Below are positions 48,956 through 60,035 of a DNA stretch of 64,000 nucleotides, in pieces. The notes beneath the pieces were generated by a model. That model worked only from the letters and a program-made list of their open reading frames with translations, made no database searches and had not been told where the DNA came from. Positions within the stretch are counted from its first letter, which is position 1; each line of letters starts with the position of its first letter. The DNA comes from Sorghum bicolor (taxonomy: Eukaryota > Streptophyta > Magnoliopsida > Poales > Poaceae), in NCBI RefSeq assembly GCF_000003195.3, contig NC_012873.2, positions 33,057,603 to 33,121,602 on the forward strand, in the 5' to 3' direction. Position numbers and translations under genes: made by a program.

Positions 48956-50400
48956 GCCCTCCCCCTTACATAAATCTCGTCCCGAGATTTGAAAGAGTAC
49001 CATTTTTCATAGAATGAGGGATAAGTTACTTGTAAATAGTCTTCCCTTTCCCAAGTGGCATCTCTCTCACTTTGACGGTTCCACAAAATTCTAAAGAGTT
49101 TGATCACTCTCCCATGAGTAACTCGTTCCTTAACATCAATAACTTGTACAGGCTTTTCTTCATATGACTGGTCAGACGGCAACTTTAGGCCTCTTGTTTC
49201 AACTCGCTCTTCGGGCACACGAAGACACTTCTTGAGTTGAGACACATGGAATACAGGGAAAACGGTTCCTAGTTCCGGAGGTAGTTGTACCTTGTAAGCT
49301 ACCTTGTCGCTCTTCTCAAGGATTTGGTAGGGACCCACGTACCTAGGGGCAAGCTTTCTTTTTACAGCAAAGCGGTTGACTCCCTTCATGGGCGATACCT
49401 TCAGGTACACAAAGTCACCTGCTTCGAACTCGAGTGGTTTTCTTCTTCGGTCAGCATAGCTTTTCTGTCTAGCTTGGGCAGCTTTCATGTGTTGCTAGAT
49501 AATGAGAACTTGCTCTTCGGCTTCTTTGACAAAGTCAATTCTGTAGTACCTCCTTTCGCCAGTTTCGACCCAGTTTAGAGGAGTTCTACATTTGCGGCCA
49601 TACAAAGCTTCAAAAGGAGCCATTTGGATACTTTCTTGATAACTATTGTTGTAAGAGTATTCAGCTAAGGGTAGCCATTTCTCCCATGCACCCTTGGAAG
49701 ATATCACACATGCCCTCAACATATCCTCTAAAATTTGATTCACACGCTCAGTCTGACCGGAGGTTTGAGGGTGGTAGGCTGAACTGCGAACCAACTTTGT
49801 ACCAAGGAGCAAATGCAGATGCTCCCAAAAGCGGGCAGTGAACTGAGGTCCCCTATCAGAAATAATGGTGCGAGGCACTCCGTGCAATTTAAAAATCTGA
49901 GAGAGGTATAACTCCGCGTAGTCAGATATTCGGTATGTCGACTTCACAAGGATAAAATGGGCCGACTTGGTCAAACGGTCAACAATCACAAATATAGAAT
50001 CGTGTCCCTTTTGGGTAGGGGGAAGGCCAACAATGAAATCCATGCTGATTTCTTCCCATTTCCAACCCGGAACCGACAAAGGTTGCAATAAACCTGCAGG
50101 TTTAAGGTGAACTGCCTTTACCCTGCAACAAGTATCACACCTAGCAACATAAGCTGCTATCTCCTTCTTCATCTTTGTCCACCAGAAATGAGGTTTCAAG
50201 TCTTGGTACATTTTGCTACTACCAGGATGAATGGACAACTTGGAAGAATGAGCTTCATCTAAAATTTTGTTGCGTAGGTCACGGTCTTTAGGTACAACTA
50301 GTCGATCGTCAAACCACAGTACACCCTTCTCAGCTACCCTGAAATGCTTGGTGTCTTGCTCTTGCATTTTTCTTTTGATATGGAAAATACCAGGATCAGA
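48901..50400 (-). pseudogene. T integrase with chromodomain
   Basis: Zinc-binding H2C2 (HSSKLSIHPG, CDTCCRVK), then the integrase core (WEEISMDFIVGLPPTQKGHD, TIISDRGPQFTARFWEHL, YHPQTSGQTERVNQILEDML) with the D, D and E visible. The GPY/F module (APRYVGPYQILEKSDKVAYK) is followed by a chromodomain (VIDVKERVTHGRVIKLFRIL, WEREDYLQVTYPSFYEKW). A TAG near 49494 separates core from tail. The frame passes through the polypurine tract and ends at 48901 inside the LTR. Chromodomains steer integration to marked chromatin. Confidence 0.92.
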
Positions 50401-50403
50401 CTT

Positions 50404-51283
50404 TTAGAGCTCTATGATTTGACTTTCTAATGAGCAGCTGACTACGATGTTGTGCAGGACCACAGGATGCAATAAATTGAAGCCTTCCTCTAAGAGAGGT
50501 CTAACATGTTGTTTCCGACTGAGAGCATCAGCTACAACATTGGCCTTGCCCGGATGATAGTGTACTTCTAGATTGTAGTCTTTTATCAACTCCAACCATG
50601 TCCTTTGTCTCATGTTTAGCTCGGGCTGAGTGAATATATATTTGAGGCTCTTATGGTCAGTGTAAATGTGACATAGATTACCCAACAGATAATGCCTCTA
50701 GAGTTTTAATGCGTATACAACTGTTGCTAACTCTAGATCATGAGTCGGGTAGTTAGCTTCATGTTTCCTCAGCTGCCGAGAGGAGTAGGCAATAACGTGA
50801 CCTTCTTGCATAAGTACACACCCTAGGCCAGTGCCAGAAGCATCACAAAAGACGTCAAATGGGTTTTCAATGTCAGGGCTGTGCCAGAACAGGAGCGGTG
50901 GTCAACAAATGGCGTGAAGTGGTGAAAGCGACTTCACACTCCTGGGACCACACAAACTTCACATCTTTTTGCAGTAGCTTAGTCATAAGCTTAGCTATTT
51001 TGGAGAAATCCGGAATAAAGCGACGATAATATCCAGCTAGACAGAGAAAACTCTGAACCTCATGCACTGAAGTCGGGGCCTTCCAGTCTAGAACCTCTTG
51101 TACTTTTGACGGGTCAACAGAAATACCCTCTTCGGATAAAATATGGCCTAGGAAAGGCACTTTCTTCAGCCAAAACTCACACTTGCTGAACTTGGCATAG
51201 AGCTGATGTTCTCGCAATCTAGTGAGTATAATTCGAAGGTGCTTCTCATGTTCTTGGGCATTTTCAGAATACACCAATATATA
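50404..51283 (-). pseudogene. T reverse transcriptase C-terminal part and RNase H
   Basis: Starts at the junction with B, with [15 protein letters not shown] completing the catalytic motif of 61687-62510. The thumb region ([47 protein letters not shown]) follows. RNase H is frameshifted near 50870-50690 and resumes with [19 protein letters not shown] and [15 protein letters not shown], to a stop at 50404. Confidence 0.9.
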
Positions 51284-52774
51284 TGTTGACGGTCCTTAAG
51301 TATCAAATTTAATTATCAAATAAACAAAGAAAAGGATACAAATGAAATCAACATCTAGACTTAGGGTTTTATCTGACAGAATTCCACGAGTTTTGGTGTT
51401 TGTCTATTTCTGTAGGGGGTTATCAGGAAATACGGAAGAAAGGCCCACACGTCGGTTACATAGAGATATTAATGTGCCGCGCAATTATCTTATATCTAGA
51501 AGACTCCAGAAGCCACGGGAAGAAAGCGGAGGCCGAACGGGGCCAGAGGCAGGGCGCCCGCCCTCCTGCCCTGGGCGCCCGCCCTGACTTGGAGCCCAAT
51601 CAGGACTCTTTCTCTCAGGAGATCTCCACCGACCTAAAGGATCAAGGATAACCGTTCAATCAATGTCGGTTTGATCCAACGGCCCATATTCACTTGAAGG
51701 GACTATAAAACCAGACCCCCTGGCCCCTGGAGGAGAGAGCCTCTCAACCCTAATTCATTATTCTCAAGGGAGAAGAAGCCTCTGATCAAGATTAGAGCCA
51801 CCACATCAATTAGACATCTAGATTAGCATAGCTACATAGGATTAGAACTAGAAGGAGTCAATCTTCGATTGGTTTCTAGATCTGTCAAGAGGATTCATGG
51901 TAATTCTCTAATTGTGCTTCTAATTATTCTTCTAATCATTTTTGTTCTTCAATATTATGAATATGACTTTGTTCTATTTCAATATATTGCTTATGACTTT
52001 GCTCTACTTGCTTATATTCAAGATTATATTGTTCTTAGTTTATCATAGTTATGTACTTGGCTTAGTTAGATTGGATCTATATACATGCTTAGGATCGTAT
52101 AGCGCTTATCCATCGGATCCATGGGTAAATGATAGATATTGTGTAGGCGTGGTGCTTATACCGTATTTATCTGCGATTGTACCCAATATGCCAGATCGTG
52201 GGGTAGTTCGTGATAGTGACAGCTTCATTGATTCTTATATAGTCCCCCTCTCGTGTATTGGGCTGGCAGAGCAACATTATTACAAGGGAGTGATTGCTAT
52301 GTTTCTCATTTACCTTGCTAATATCACTATGCATGGGCGTAGTCTTGTCTCGCAATGATTGCTAAGTATGCTTGCACTAACTATGATAATGCTAGACTAT
52401 ATAGTTAAGAATAACTTAGGAAATATTCTTATAGTTCATTCTAATTCCATGCTAATGACTTTCTAGAGTATCTAATTGAGGTGCTTATCATATTTATTAT
52501 GTGGCTAGTTATGATCAGATTAATTATCTTTGTCACTATTCATTACTTCATATATCTTTTATGTGACACTTACCCCTGTATGAAAGAGTTAGATACAATG
52601 TTCTCAATTATGCATGCAATGATAGATACTCAATCTCATATTCTATTTTGTAATCAATATTGATGATTGCTAATCCCTTCCCAGTGGTAAAAATATAAAT
52701 AACGATACCTGGAATACTTCGCGGTTAAAATGCTGCATCGGTATTAATCTGTGCGCTTGCAGATCCCATTCATT

Positions 52775-54782
52775 CACTACAAAAAATGTGTGGCTTTTTA
52801 ACGTTTTTAATATGACGATGATCATAATGTCACTATATCATCTATTTTGTGACATTATATTTTAGGCACTGTGACTTAGTGACAATAAAAAGTTGTATGT
52901 CACAATAAATGTCATTTAACAAGTCAAATTTCATCTAGCGACAATATTTCTGTGTCACAAGGCTTATTTGTGTGTCACAAATTACTTTATTATTTTTTTA
53001 AAATAAATTGTGCATGTTGAAAATAAACTAATGTACTATCTAAAAATTCTATTTAAAGTTCTCGTACTTTGAAATTCAAATTTTGAGTTGTTTAAACAAA
53101 GTCAGATGGAGAATTTGCCAAAACAAAATTTGTAGATATCGATGAGTTCTACAACTTTATTGTAGATGTATTTTTAATTTGAATCCATCTAATATTCCAA
53201 AATTTGATTCGAAATTCTCATAAATTAATTTAAAATTTAAAATCTTTATTAGGGCACGGGCATGAGTCAATATTTATACCCATGGGTTTGTTAATGGAAA
53301 CAAACTCATACCCATCGGGTTTGTGGATATGGGTATGTTCCTAGTGTACCCATACCGGCATACCCATGGGTTTATTTTACCCAGCTCCAGTGTTGAATCT
53401 TGTGTAACAGAGCCCAAATAATATGATTCAGCCCAGCCCAATAACAAGAAGTATAAATAGGATTGCAACCCTAGAGCACTATCCTTTTTCCACTCTCCCA
53501 GTCCAGCCGCCGCCGCACAACTGCACAACACAGGCACCAGCACCGCTGTCCGCTGGAGTTTGGAGAGCCGCCTTGCGCCCTTGCCTGCCTGCCTGACGCC
53601 GACCGCGACCGCGAATCCGTGAGATGGTGAGAGTGAGATCACGACGGCCACTTCCCCTGCGAGGCTGCGAGGCGCCTGCGACCCTGCCCAAACTCGCGAG
53701 TCGCGTGGCCGCGTGGGCGAGGGCACGCGCGACACGAGGCTGGAGAGCCGCCTTTCCTGACGCCGACCGCGGCAACCTCTGCTATTCGTCCATGGTGGTG
53801 ACGGCCGGTGATGTTTCTTCCTCTTCCTCTTTAGTCTTAATCCTACTGCATACTTACAATTACAGTGAGGACGCCTGGCGGCATGAGCTGCCGAGCTCGC
53901 CACTTTCCTTCTGTGCTAGCTGAAGCTGGTCGCTGCCTCCCGTGGAGGTTTAGATCTGGACGGCGCAAATCTTTTTGGATCCGAGAGGAGGACGAGTAGC
54001 CGCTAGCCGTGTGCGCCCTCATGGCCTCACGGGTAGAGCACTTCATCGATCTGGTACAGACACCCACTCTCTGACTATTCAGCGATGCATTTGGTATTTG
54101 AAATATGGAACTTTTTTTTGTTCTGATAGCAGTTCATCTATTGCACAGAACTACCGATCAAGATTTTGTCAAGCACATGGGTTTGACTTCCTTCTCCGAT
54201 ACAAAAATGGATCCCGGTGGTGATGGATGTGTTCTGATTTAAATTTCTGATGTAAATTTTTGCTATACTGATGTAAATTTCTGGACATGTGACTGGAAAT
54301 TTCTGATGTAAATTTTTGCTATACTGATGTAAATTTTTTTGGGTTTGGAAAAAATAATCTGAAATATGTGGACTGAAACAGTTGGCTGCATTGTGAGGAC
54401 AAAAAAATTATATGGGCTGAATTGTTGTGGGCTCGAAATTTATATGGGCTATAATTCAAAATAATGGACTAGCTAATACCACTCCAAATAGATTTCAGCC
54501 CCATGAGCTATGTGGGCTTCAGTGGGCCAAAACTTATTTTTGTGACATTTTTTCTCCCTCCCATGTCAGCTGACACGTGGCAAGGCCTACGATTTTGTGA
54601 TAATAAACCAATGTCATATGCTTGTGACATGAACCAAATAAATGTCATATAATCATTTTATAATGCGGGCTTTTCCACGTTTTGGTTTTTGTCCACTTGA
54701 TGTCATAAATCTTAATTTGTAACATAAATTCCATATATTGTGACGTAACTGAACGTTAAAAAGCCATGTGTTTCTTGTAATG
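52775..54782. mobile_element. M: non-autonomous CACTA element
   Basis: 2008 bp. The left end is CACTACAAAAAATG; the right end read inward is CATTACAAGAAAC. 29-bp terminal inverted repeats match at 23 positions and share TGGCTTTTTAACG. The flanks are ATT on both sides (52772-52774, 54783-54785). The sister LTR at 61516 shows the empty site with one ATT. TGTCAC/GTGACA repeats crowd both subterminal regions. No transposase. Confidence 0.92.
53400..54240 (+). other. GC-rich cargo of M, possible captured gene 5-prime region
   Basis: Unlike the AT-rich ends of M, this part has the look of a plant promoter and first exon: TATAAATAGG near 53452, AACCCTAGAGC, a C-rich leader with CCGCCGCCGC, and ATGGTGAGAGTGAG at 53624. 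The following ORF (53624-53923) has no recognisable domain. A GAGAGCCGCCTT with CCTGACGCCGACCGCG module occurs twice (53565-53610, 53735-53773). Capture of host gene pieces by CACTA elements is known; the source gene is not identified. Confidence 0.45.
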
Positions 54783-54961
54783 ATTATTTAGTTAGAAGAA
54801 CAATTGCATATTTCAATACCGCGTCTCTCATGTCATGCTGGGGATGACAACTTGGCTTAAGTGGTATGAGGGATAAGTTTGGCATTTTTGGCACCGTTAC
54901 TAGAATTAGAAAACAAAGTCTACTTTTGGTAATGATGTTAAGAATAGCCAACAAGCATTTT

Positions 54962-54979
54962 TGGCGCCGTTGCCGGGAA
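54962..54979 (+). promoter_or_regulatory. Primer binding site of B
   Basis: TGGCGCCGTTGCCGGGAAG, eight bases after the LTR end, pairs with the 3-prime end of plant tRNA-Asp except for one missing G. A has TGGCGCCGTTGCTGGGGA at 35121. Confidence 0.8.
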
Positions 54980-55112
54980 GGTTGATTACTAATCAGGAAT
55001 GAAATAAAGGATTTTGAGTTACCATTCGCATCACTAATATGATTGAGCTTATCTACTCTCTCATACAGTTTTACTCCGATATTTTTCTATTTTATCTTAT
55101 GCAGGGGAATGT

Positions 55113-56514
55113 ATGAATAGAAGATATCTTCCAGGAAATTTTGTTGACAATCCCGAAGCATTATTCAGAAGAACTAGAGCCAAGCTCAAGAAGAGATCAT
55201 CAACACTTCAGCAAGAAGCTTCATCCAATCAAGAAGATCACCGGAACTTGTCTTCAGAGTTCGAAGCCATGGCAAACAAATCAATCCGAGAGTTCTCAGC
55301 TCCCACTACGGACAACATCCGCACTGGACCTGCTGCAGAGATCGACGGCAACTTTGAGCTCAAGCCTGGACTTATCAACATGGTGCAATCCAACCAGTTC
55401 TGTGGGAAGGCACGCGAAGATGCTAGTGCTCATCTACAACACTTCATGGAGATTTGCAACACATTCACCATATCAGGAGTCCCTAGAGATGCTATACTAC
55501 TTCGCCTCTTCCCATTCTCACTGTTAGGAAGAGCGAAGCAGTGGTTCTACGCTACAAAGGAGAAGAATACTACATGGGCACTCTGCTCAACAAACTTCCT
55601 GGCTAAGTTCTTTCCCATGGGCAAGACCAATGCTCTCCGTGGGAAGATTACAAGTTTTCAGCAACAAAATAATGAATCTGTTCCAGAAGCATGGGAGCGT
55701 TTCCAAGACTACATCCTAGAATGTCCCCATCATGGAATGGAGAGTTGGCTACTAATGTAGACGTTTTATCATGGGCTCGGGAACAGTGCCCGAGAGACCA
55801 TGGATGTTGCAGCTGGAGGAGCATTCTTATCAGTTACCATACCACAAGCCATAGCTCTTGTGGAGAAGATGGCGTCCAACCAAGGCTGGAATGAAGAGAG
55901 GACCCAAACACGCAAGAGAGGTGGAGGTATGCATCAGCTCAAGGAGGTAGACATGTTGTCTGCAAAGGTAGATCTGCTCATGAAGAAGCTCGACGATAGA
56001 ACTGGAGATAAGAAGGAAGTTATGCCCATCTACGACTCTCACATGACTTGTGAGGAGTGTGGAGATACTGGACACTCAGGCAATCACTGCCCTGAGATGC
56101 TTGAGGATGTGAACTACATCAACAACAACAACTACTACTACAACCGTCCTCAACAAAATCAAGGTTGGAATCAACAGAGGCCTAACTACTCAGGTAATTA
56201 TCAAGGTAACAATTCTTACAATAATAATAATAATTTTCCACCTTTGAGAGAGTTAGTGTCTAATCAAGGAAAGCTAATGGATAATCTATCTAAGAAATTG
56301 GCATCTAATGATAAAATGCTAGAAAATATAAATAATAGAATGGATAATTTCTCTACTGCCATCAAGAATCAAATTAGCTTTAATAAAATGATTGAATCTC
56401 AGTTAAATCAAATAGCTGCTGCTGTTCCTGCTACTAACCCCGGTATACCATCACAACCGGAAGGATTAGAATCTGCAAATCTTGTAGACATGTTTGATGC
56501 AGGTAATTGGAGTA
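55113..56514 (+). pseudogene. B Gag (Athila type)
   Basis: Starts MNRRYLPGNFVDNPEALFRR. The gag domain (NFELKPGLINMVQSNQFCG, HLQHFMEICNTFTISGV, LRLFPFSLLGRAKQWFY, FLAKFFPMGKTNALRGKI) is followed by a linker with MHQLKEVDMLSAKVDLLMKK. A zinc knuckle CEECGDTGHSGNHC (CX2CX4HX4C) lies near 56053-56094. An N- and Y-rich stretch and a helical NQGKLMDNLSKKLASNDKML segment follow. The frame runs on into protease. A single TAG at 55758-55760 (probably CAG before) breaks it. It could have packaged its own RNA and that of an autonomous partner. Confidence 0.88.
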
Positions 56515-57649
56515 ACCCCGTCACTGAATTCACTACTGACCTTCTGCCGGTCAAGAGAGGTGATCCAGGACGCCCCGTCATCCCGATCTCCATCAGCATG
56601 GTGGACGTCCCAGAAGCACTCTGCGACTTTGGCTCCAGCGTCAACATTATACCCAGGGTACTCTATGAAAAATTCTTTACATATCCTTTATTAGTGACAA
56701 CCATGTGTTTGTAGTTTGCAGATCAGACGATAAGTTTTTCAAAAGGAATAGTGAAGAACCTTTGTGTTCGAGTTGGTACCTTATATGCCCCAACATACTT
56801 CGTAGTGGTAGAGACCGGTAATGATGTGAGAGCACCCATAATCTTAGGGAGGCCATTCTTAAACACCTCAATAGCTATCATCTACGCCAGTGCTACCAAG
56901 ATCAGTTTCTACATTAAAGGGAGGAAGGAGACATTTTTCTTCAAGAACAAGACTACACAAATCCCAGATCAATCCAGACGTGAATCAAGGAAGAGGACCA
57001 ACAGGAGGAACAGGAACAAGCAAGTGTGGACCGAGTCAGCTAAGATGGTCACTGCAGTTCCTGGAGGCCAAGATCACCAACTTAAGTCACCGTTTTTGAC
57101 CAAGAAGGATGACCCAGGAATGCCAAGCATCTACTGCTCCATAAATGGATACAACTTCTATAAGACGACTTGTGACACCGGATCGGGCGTCAACAAGATC
57201 ACCAACTTAAGTCACTGTTTTTGACCAAGAAGGACGACCCAGGAATGCCAAGCATCTATTGCTCCATAAATGGATGCAACTTCTATAAGACGACTTGTGA
57301 CACCGGATCGGGCGTCAACATAATAGCCGCAGTCACCTATCGGCTCTTGTTCGGAACCATGCCCCTAAAACCAACATACATTCAGCTCCAGATGGTAGAT
57401 CAGACGTTTCAAGAAGTTAAAGGAACAATAACTGATGTCCCAGTCAAAATAGACGATCATTTTGTCTACGCAGAGTTTCAGATTATTGACATAGGAGAAG
57501 ACGAATACGATCCACCCATCATCCTTGGAAGACCGTTCCTCAGCACCGTTAAAGCAATTATCTACATTGGAACTGGAGAAGTCCATATGCACTTCCCCTC
57601 AGAGAAGGTACGCCGTTATTTTATTGACCCTAACTATATCGTTGAATAA
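56515..57649 (+). pseudogene. B tandem protease-like domains
   Basis: In the same frame as gag. Domain 1 has active-site-like CDFGSSVNIIPRVLYEK (about 56622-56672) and second hallmark APIILGRPFLNTS (about 56830-56870). Domain 2 has CDTGSGVNII (57295-57324), IQLQMVDQTFQEVKGTITDV and PPIILGRPFLSTVKAIIY (about 57512-57565), ending DPNYIVE at 57649. A TAG at 56712-56714 and the 125-bp duplication (57070-57319) disrupt it. Without these, gag plus both domains form one frame of 804 codons including the stop. One normal DTG and one DFG loop suggest that domain 1 is degenerate or structural. Confidence 0.8.
57070..57319. repeat. 125-bp tandem duplication over the protease active site
   Basis: Units 57070-57194 and 57195-57319 both begin AAGATCACCAACTTAAGTCA and end GGGCGTCAAC, with a handful of differences. 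The unit contains the CDTGSGVN codons, so the active-site loop is present twice; 125 is not a multiple of three. Confidence 0.9.
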
Positions 57650-60035
57650 TCTAAGCAGGTCAGAAAGAGACGCAACTGCAACCAGAGGAGGCAGATCATC
57701 AAGGACGGATGGGCAGACTACGAAGGAGAAGTGATAAGGTCAGAAGACGTAGAGTTTAAACAGAATTATCCAGAGGAGACCTTAGCACCGAGTCAGGTAT
57801 GGAAAGAGAAGGTAACTATACATGAAGAAGAGGCGCTGCCGGAAGTACCGACTCCGCCACCCAACGAATCCTAGGACAATTGAGAAAGAGGAGAGTCCCG
57901 TTCGGAGGACTTAAAAACACCGAACGCCTTGCCAAGAGGTAAACTTGGTAGTTATCCTTTCCCTTTCAATTATTTCAACTAGTTTGCTTAGTTAATCATG
58001 TTCGTACTATCTTAATAAAAATATGAAAAACAGTAAGCCCCATGTGAGTATACGAGTGGCATGAAACCCATAAGTACATTCACTGTGGTGGCATAAAAAT
58101 AAAATCAATATTTTTCTGCTTTATACAACGAAAATATAAAATAGGGAGTAATATTTATTGAGGAGTCTCAACAGGATAAAGGCTAGATATTTATGCTAAC
58201 ACTTAATCAGTTCCACAAGCTTTGTTGTCTACTTGAGCTCCATAGGAATCAAGAAGACTAGCAGATGGAGGACATTCTAATAGCTGTCAGAATGCTGCTG
58301 ACTTTCAAATACACCTCTACCACCTGCTAGCTACATCAAGAGAAATTACGTCAAAATTCAGCTTGGGGGAGAGCACCCCCATTTATCCCGATAAGTATTT
58401 CTATCTATCTTTATACTTATATTATATTAGAATATAAATATACATAACTATGGAAAACCAAATAAAGATTTTTATGCTTATATATATATCTTTTGCTTAG
58501 TGTGTTTAATAAATAAATAAATAAAGTGGCTATGCTAATCTGTATCTTAATAATAAAACTCTAGCATGGATATGATGAATAGTTGCTCTATCTAATTTGT
58601 ACATTTTAAGTTCTCTCTCAAGTTTAGATATAACTGTTATAATTAAAAGCTTGCCCTAGACCTAAACTTGTGGGATGAAAACTTGATCTGAAGTCTAAGT
58701 TGTTAACGGATACGATATGGGAAGGTTGACCTGCTGTTTATCTATTCCTAGAGATGCTAGAATTCTGGAGAATTTTATCTTTGAAAATCTTTAAAATTTT
58801 GCATGATGAATTCCTGTATGATGAGAGTTTAAATTCCTACCACAGCCATATATACATGCTTGCTAGATTTTGAGCCACACATTTACTATTTACTACTTAT
58901 GAGCATTGAGTGTGGTCAAGCTGTGTAGACCCTTAGGAGCTTGTCATGTGGTTAAATCAAGATTTCACTTGCACGTTCACTCATATATGCTACTTGTACT
59001 CCGAAAGTACCATCCCTAGATATCCATCCATTTCCATCTCCAGAACCACCCAAAAATATTCTACTCCTAATCCGGGAGAGAATAACCAAAAATATTTCTG
59101 TTTTTCCCTTGTGAAATAAATGCTCAAGTTATCTTGTTACTACCACTTGCTATATTATCTCAAGAGATGAGTGCTCTAAAAAAAGTGAAAAAAATGATAC
59201 GAGGAAATAAAAAGGGGCAAGTGCCCGGAACCTCGAAAGAAAAGAAAAGTGAGACGAGAGGTAAAAATGGACAAGTGTCCGACAGTAGAATTAGGGGTAC
59301 AAGATACCCACCTGAGAGAAAAGAAAAAGAAGAGCATCTCATTCTCCTCAAAATGTTTCAAAAAGCAAGAAAGGTATATATCCCCTCAAAAGAGCAAAAG
59401 TAGAATTAGACTTCCACCATTGTTATCACCATCATCACCGTACACCATTCATTCGCCACACATGCACATCTTGATTTGGCTTATTGATTTGTTTCTTTAG
59501 ATCCATGGTTTCACTATGCAATAAATGTCTTGTAAGTATGTATATTTTATCTCCCACCTATGAGCTCTAGATATTAAAGCCTTATTAGAGTAGGGTGAGA
59601 GAGAAGGCAATGTCACTATGCCATATACCACAAATACTACATATTTTGAGAGAAGGCATATACCATCACTGCCTTGGTAATGATCCAGAAACACCACAAA
59701 AGAGAGATCTAAGAGAGTCATACAAGGAATCTCTGAGTTTTATTTGAAAATCTACAAAAACTTCAGAGCTATAGCTGATCAAGAATAAGAGACATGGCAC
59801 TTGACTAGACTGTTCTATCTTTTAACCACTCAAGACAGAAGTGACGGTTACAAGTCCCATGGCGAAAGGTAAAGTAAGTAAGTTTTAAGTCTTGACAGTT
59901 TACTCTAACTCAGAGGTGGGACCTCATTTAAAAAGCATGTGTACCGTCAATTTTTAAAGATATTGCAATAACTTCTAATCCATTGCTGAGATTATCCTTG
60001 CTTAGGGACGAGCAAGAGGTAAGCTTGGGGGAGTT
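57650..60035. other. 3-prime non-coding region of B
   Basis: Reverse transcriptase and integrase would be expected here, but no frame shows them. Most of it aligns with 37691-40125 of A. AGCTTGGGGGAG at 58360-58371 is followed by the TGGGGG/CCCCCA hairpin (58364-58381). The polypurine tract is at 60021-60033. The ORF at 59134-59403 is in K- and E-rich sequence and has no known domain. Confidence 0.7.

Larger units (their letters stand above)
51284..54953 (+). repeat. 5-prime LTR of B, carrying M
   Basis: LTR parts are 51284-52774 and 54786-54953 (plus the ATT duplication at 54783-54785). A TATA-like ACTATAAAACC lies near 51702-51712. The ORF at 51942-52358 recurs in the 3-prime LTR but looks like chance. 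Confidence 0.88.

Noticed and set aside
51942..52358. 138-codon ORF in the B LTR, repeated at 60686-61102
   Set aside because: Present twice only because LTRs are duplicated; hydrophobic AT-rich text with no domain, and it overlaps the transcribed LTR region.
53274..53400. ACCCATGGGTTT repeats within M as a separate inverted-repeat element
   Set aside because: Inverted copies exist but no terminal repeats or target duplication could be fixed.
53624..53660. ATGGTGAGAGTGAG in M resembling the start of a ribosomal protein gene
   Set aside because: Only about four residues fit, and the following frame does not continue any ribosomal protein I know.
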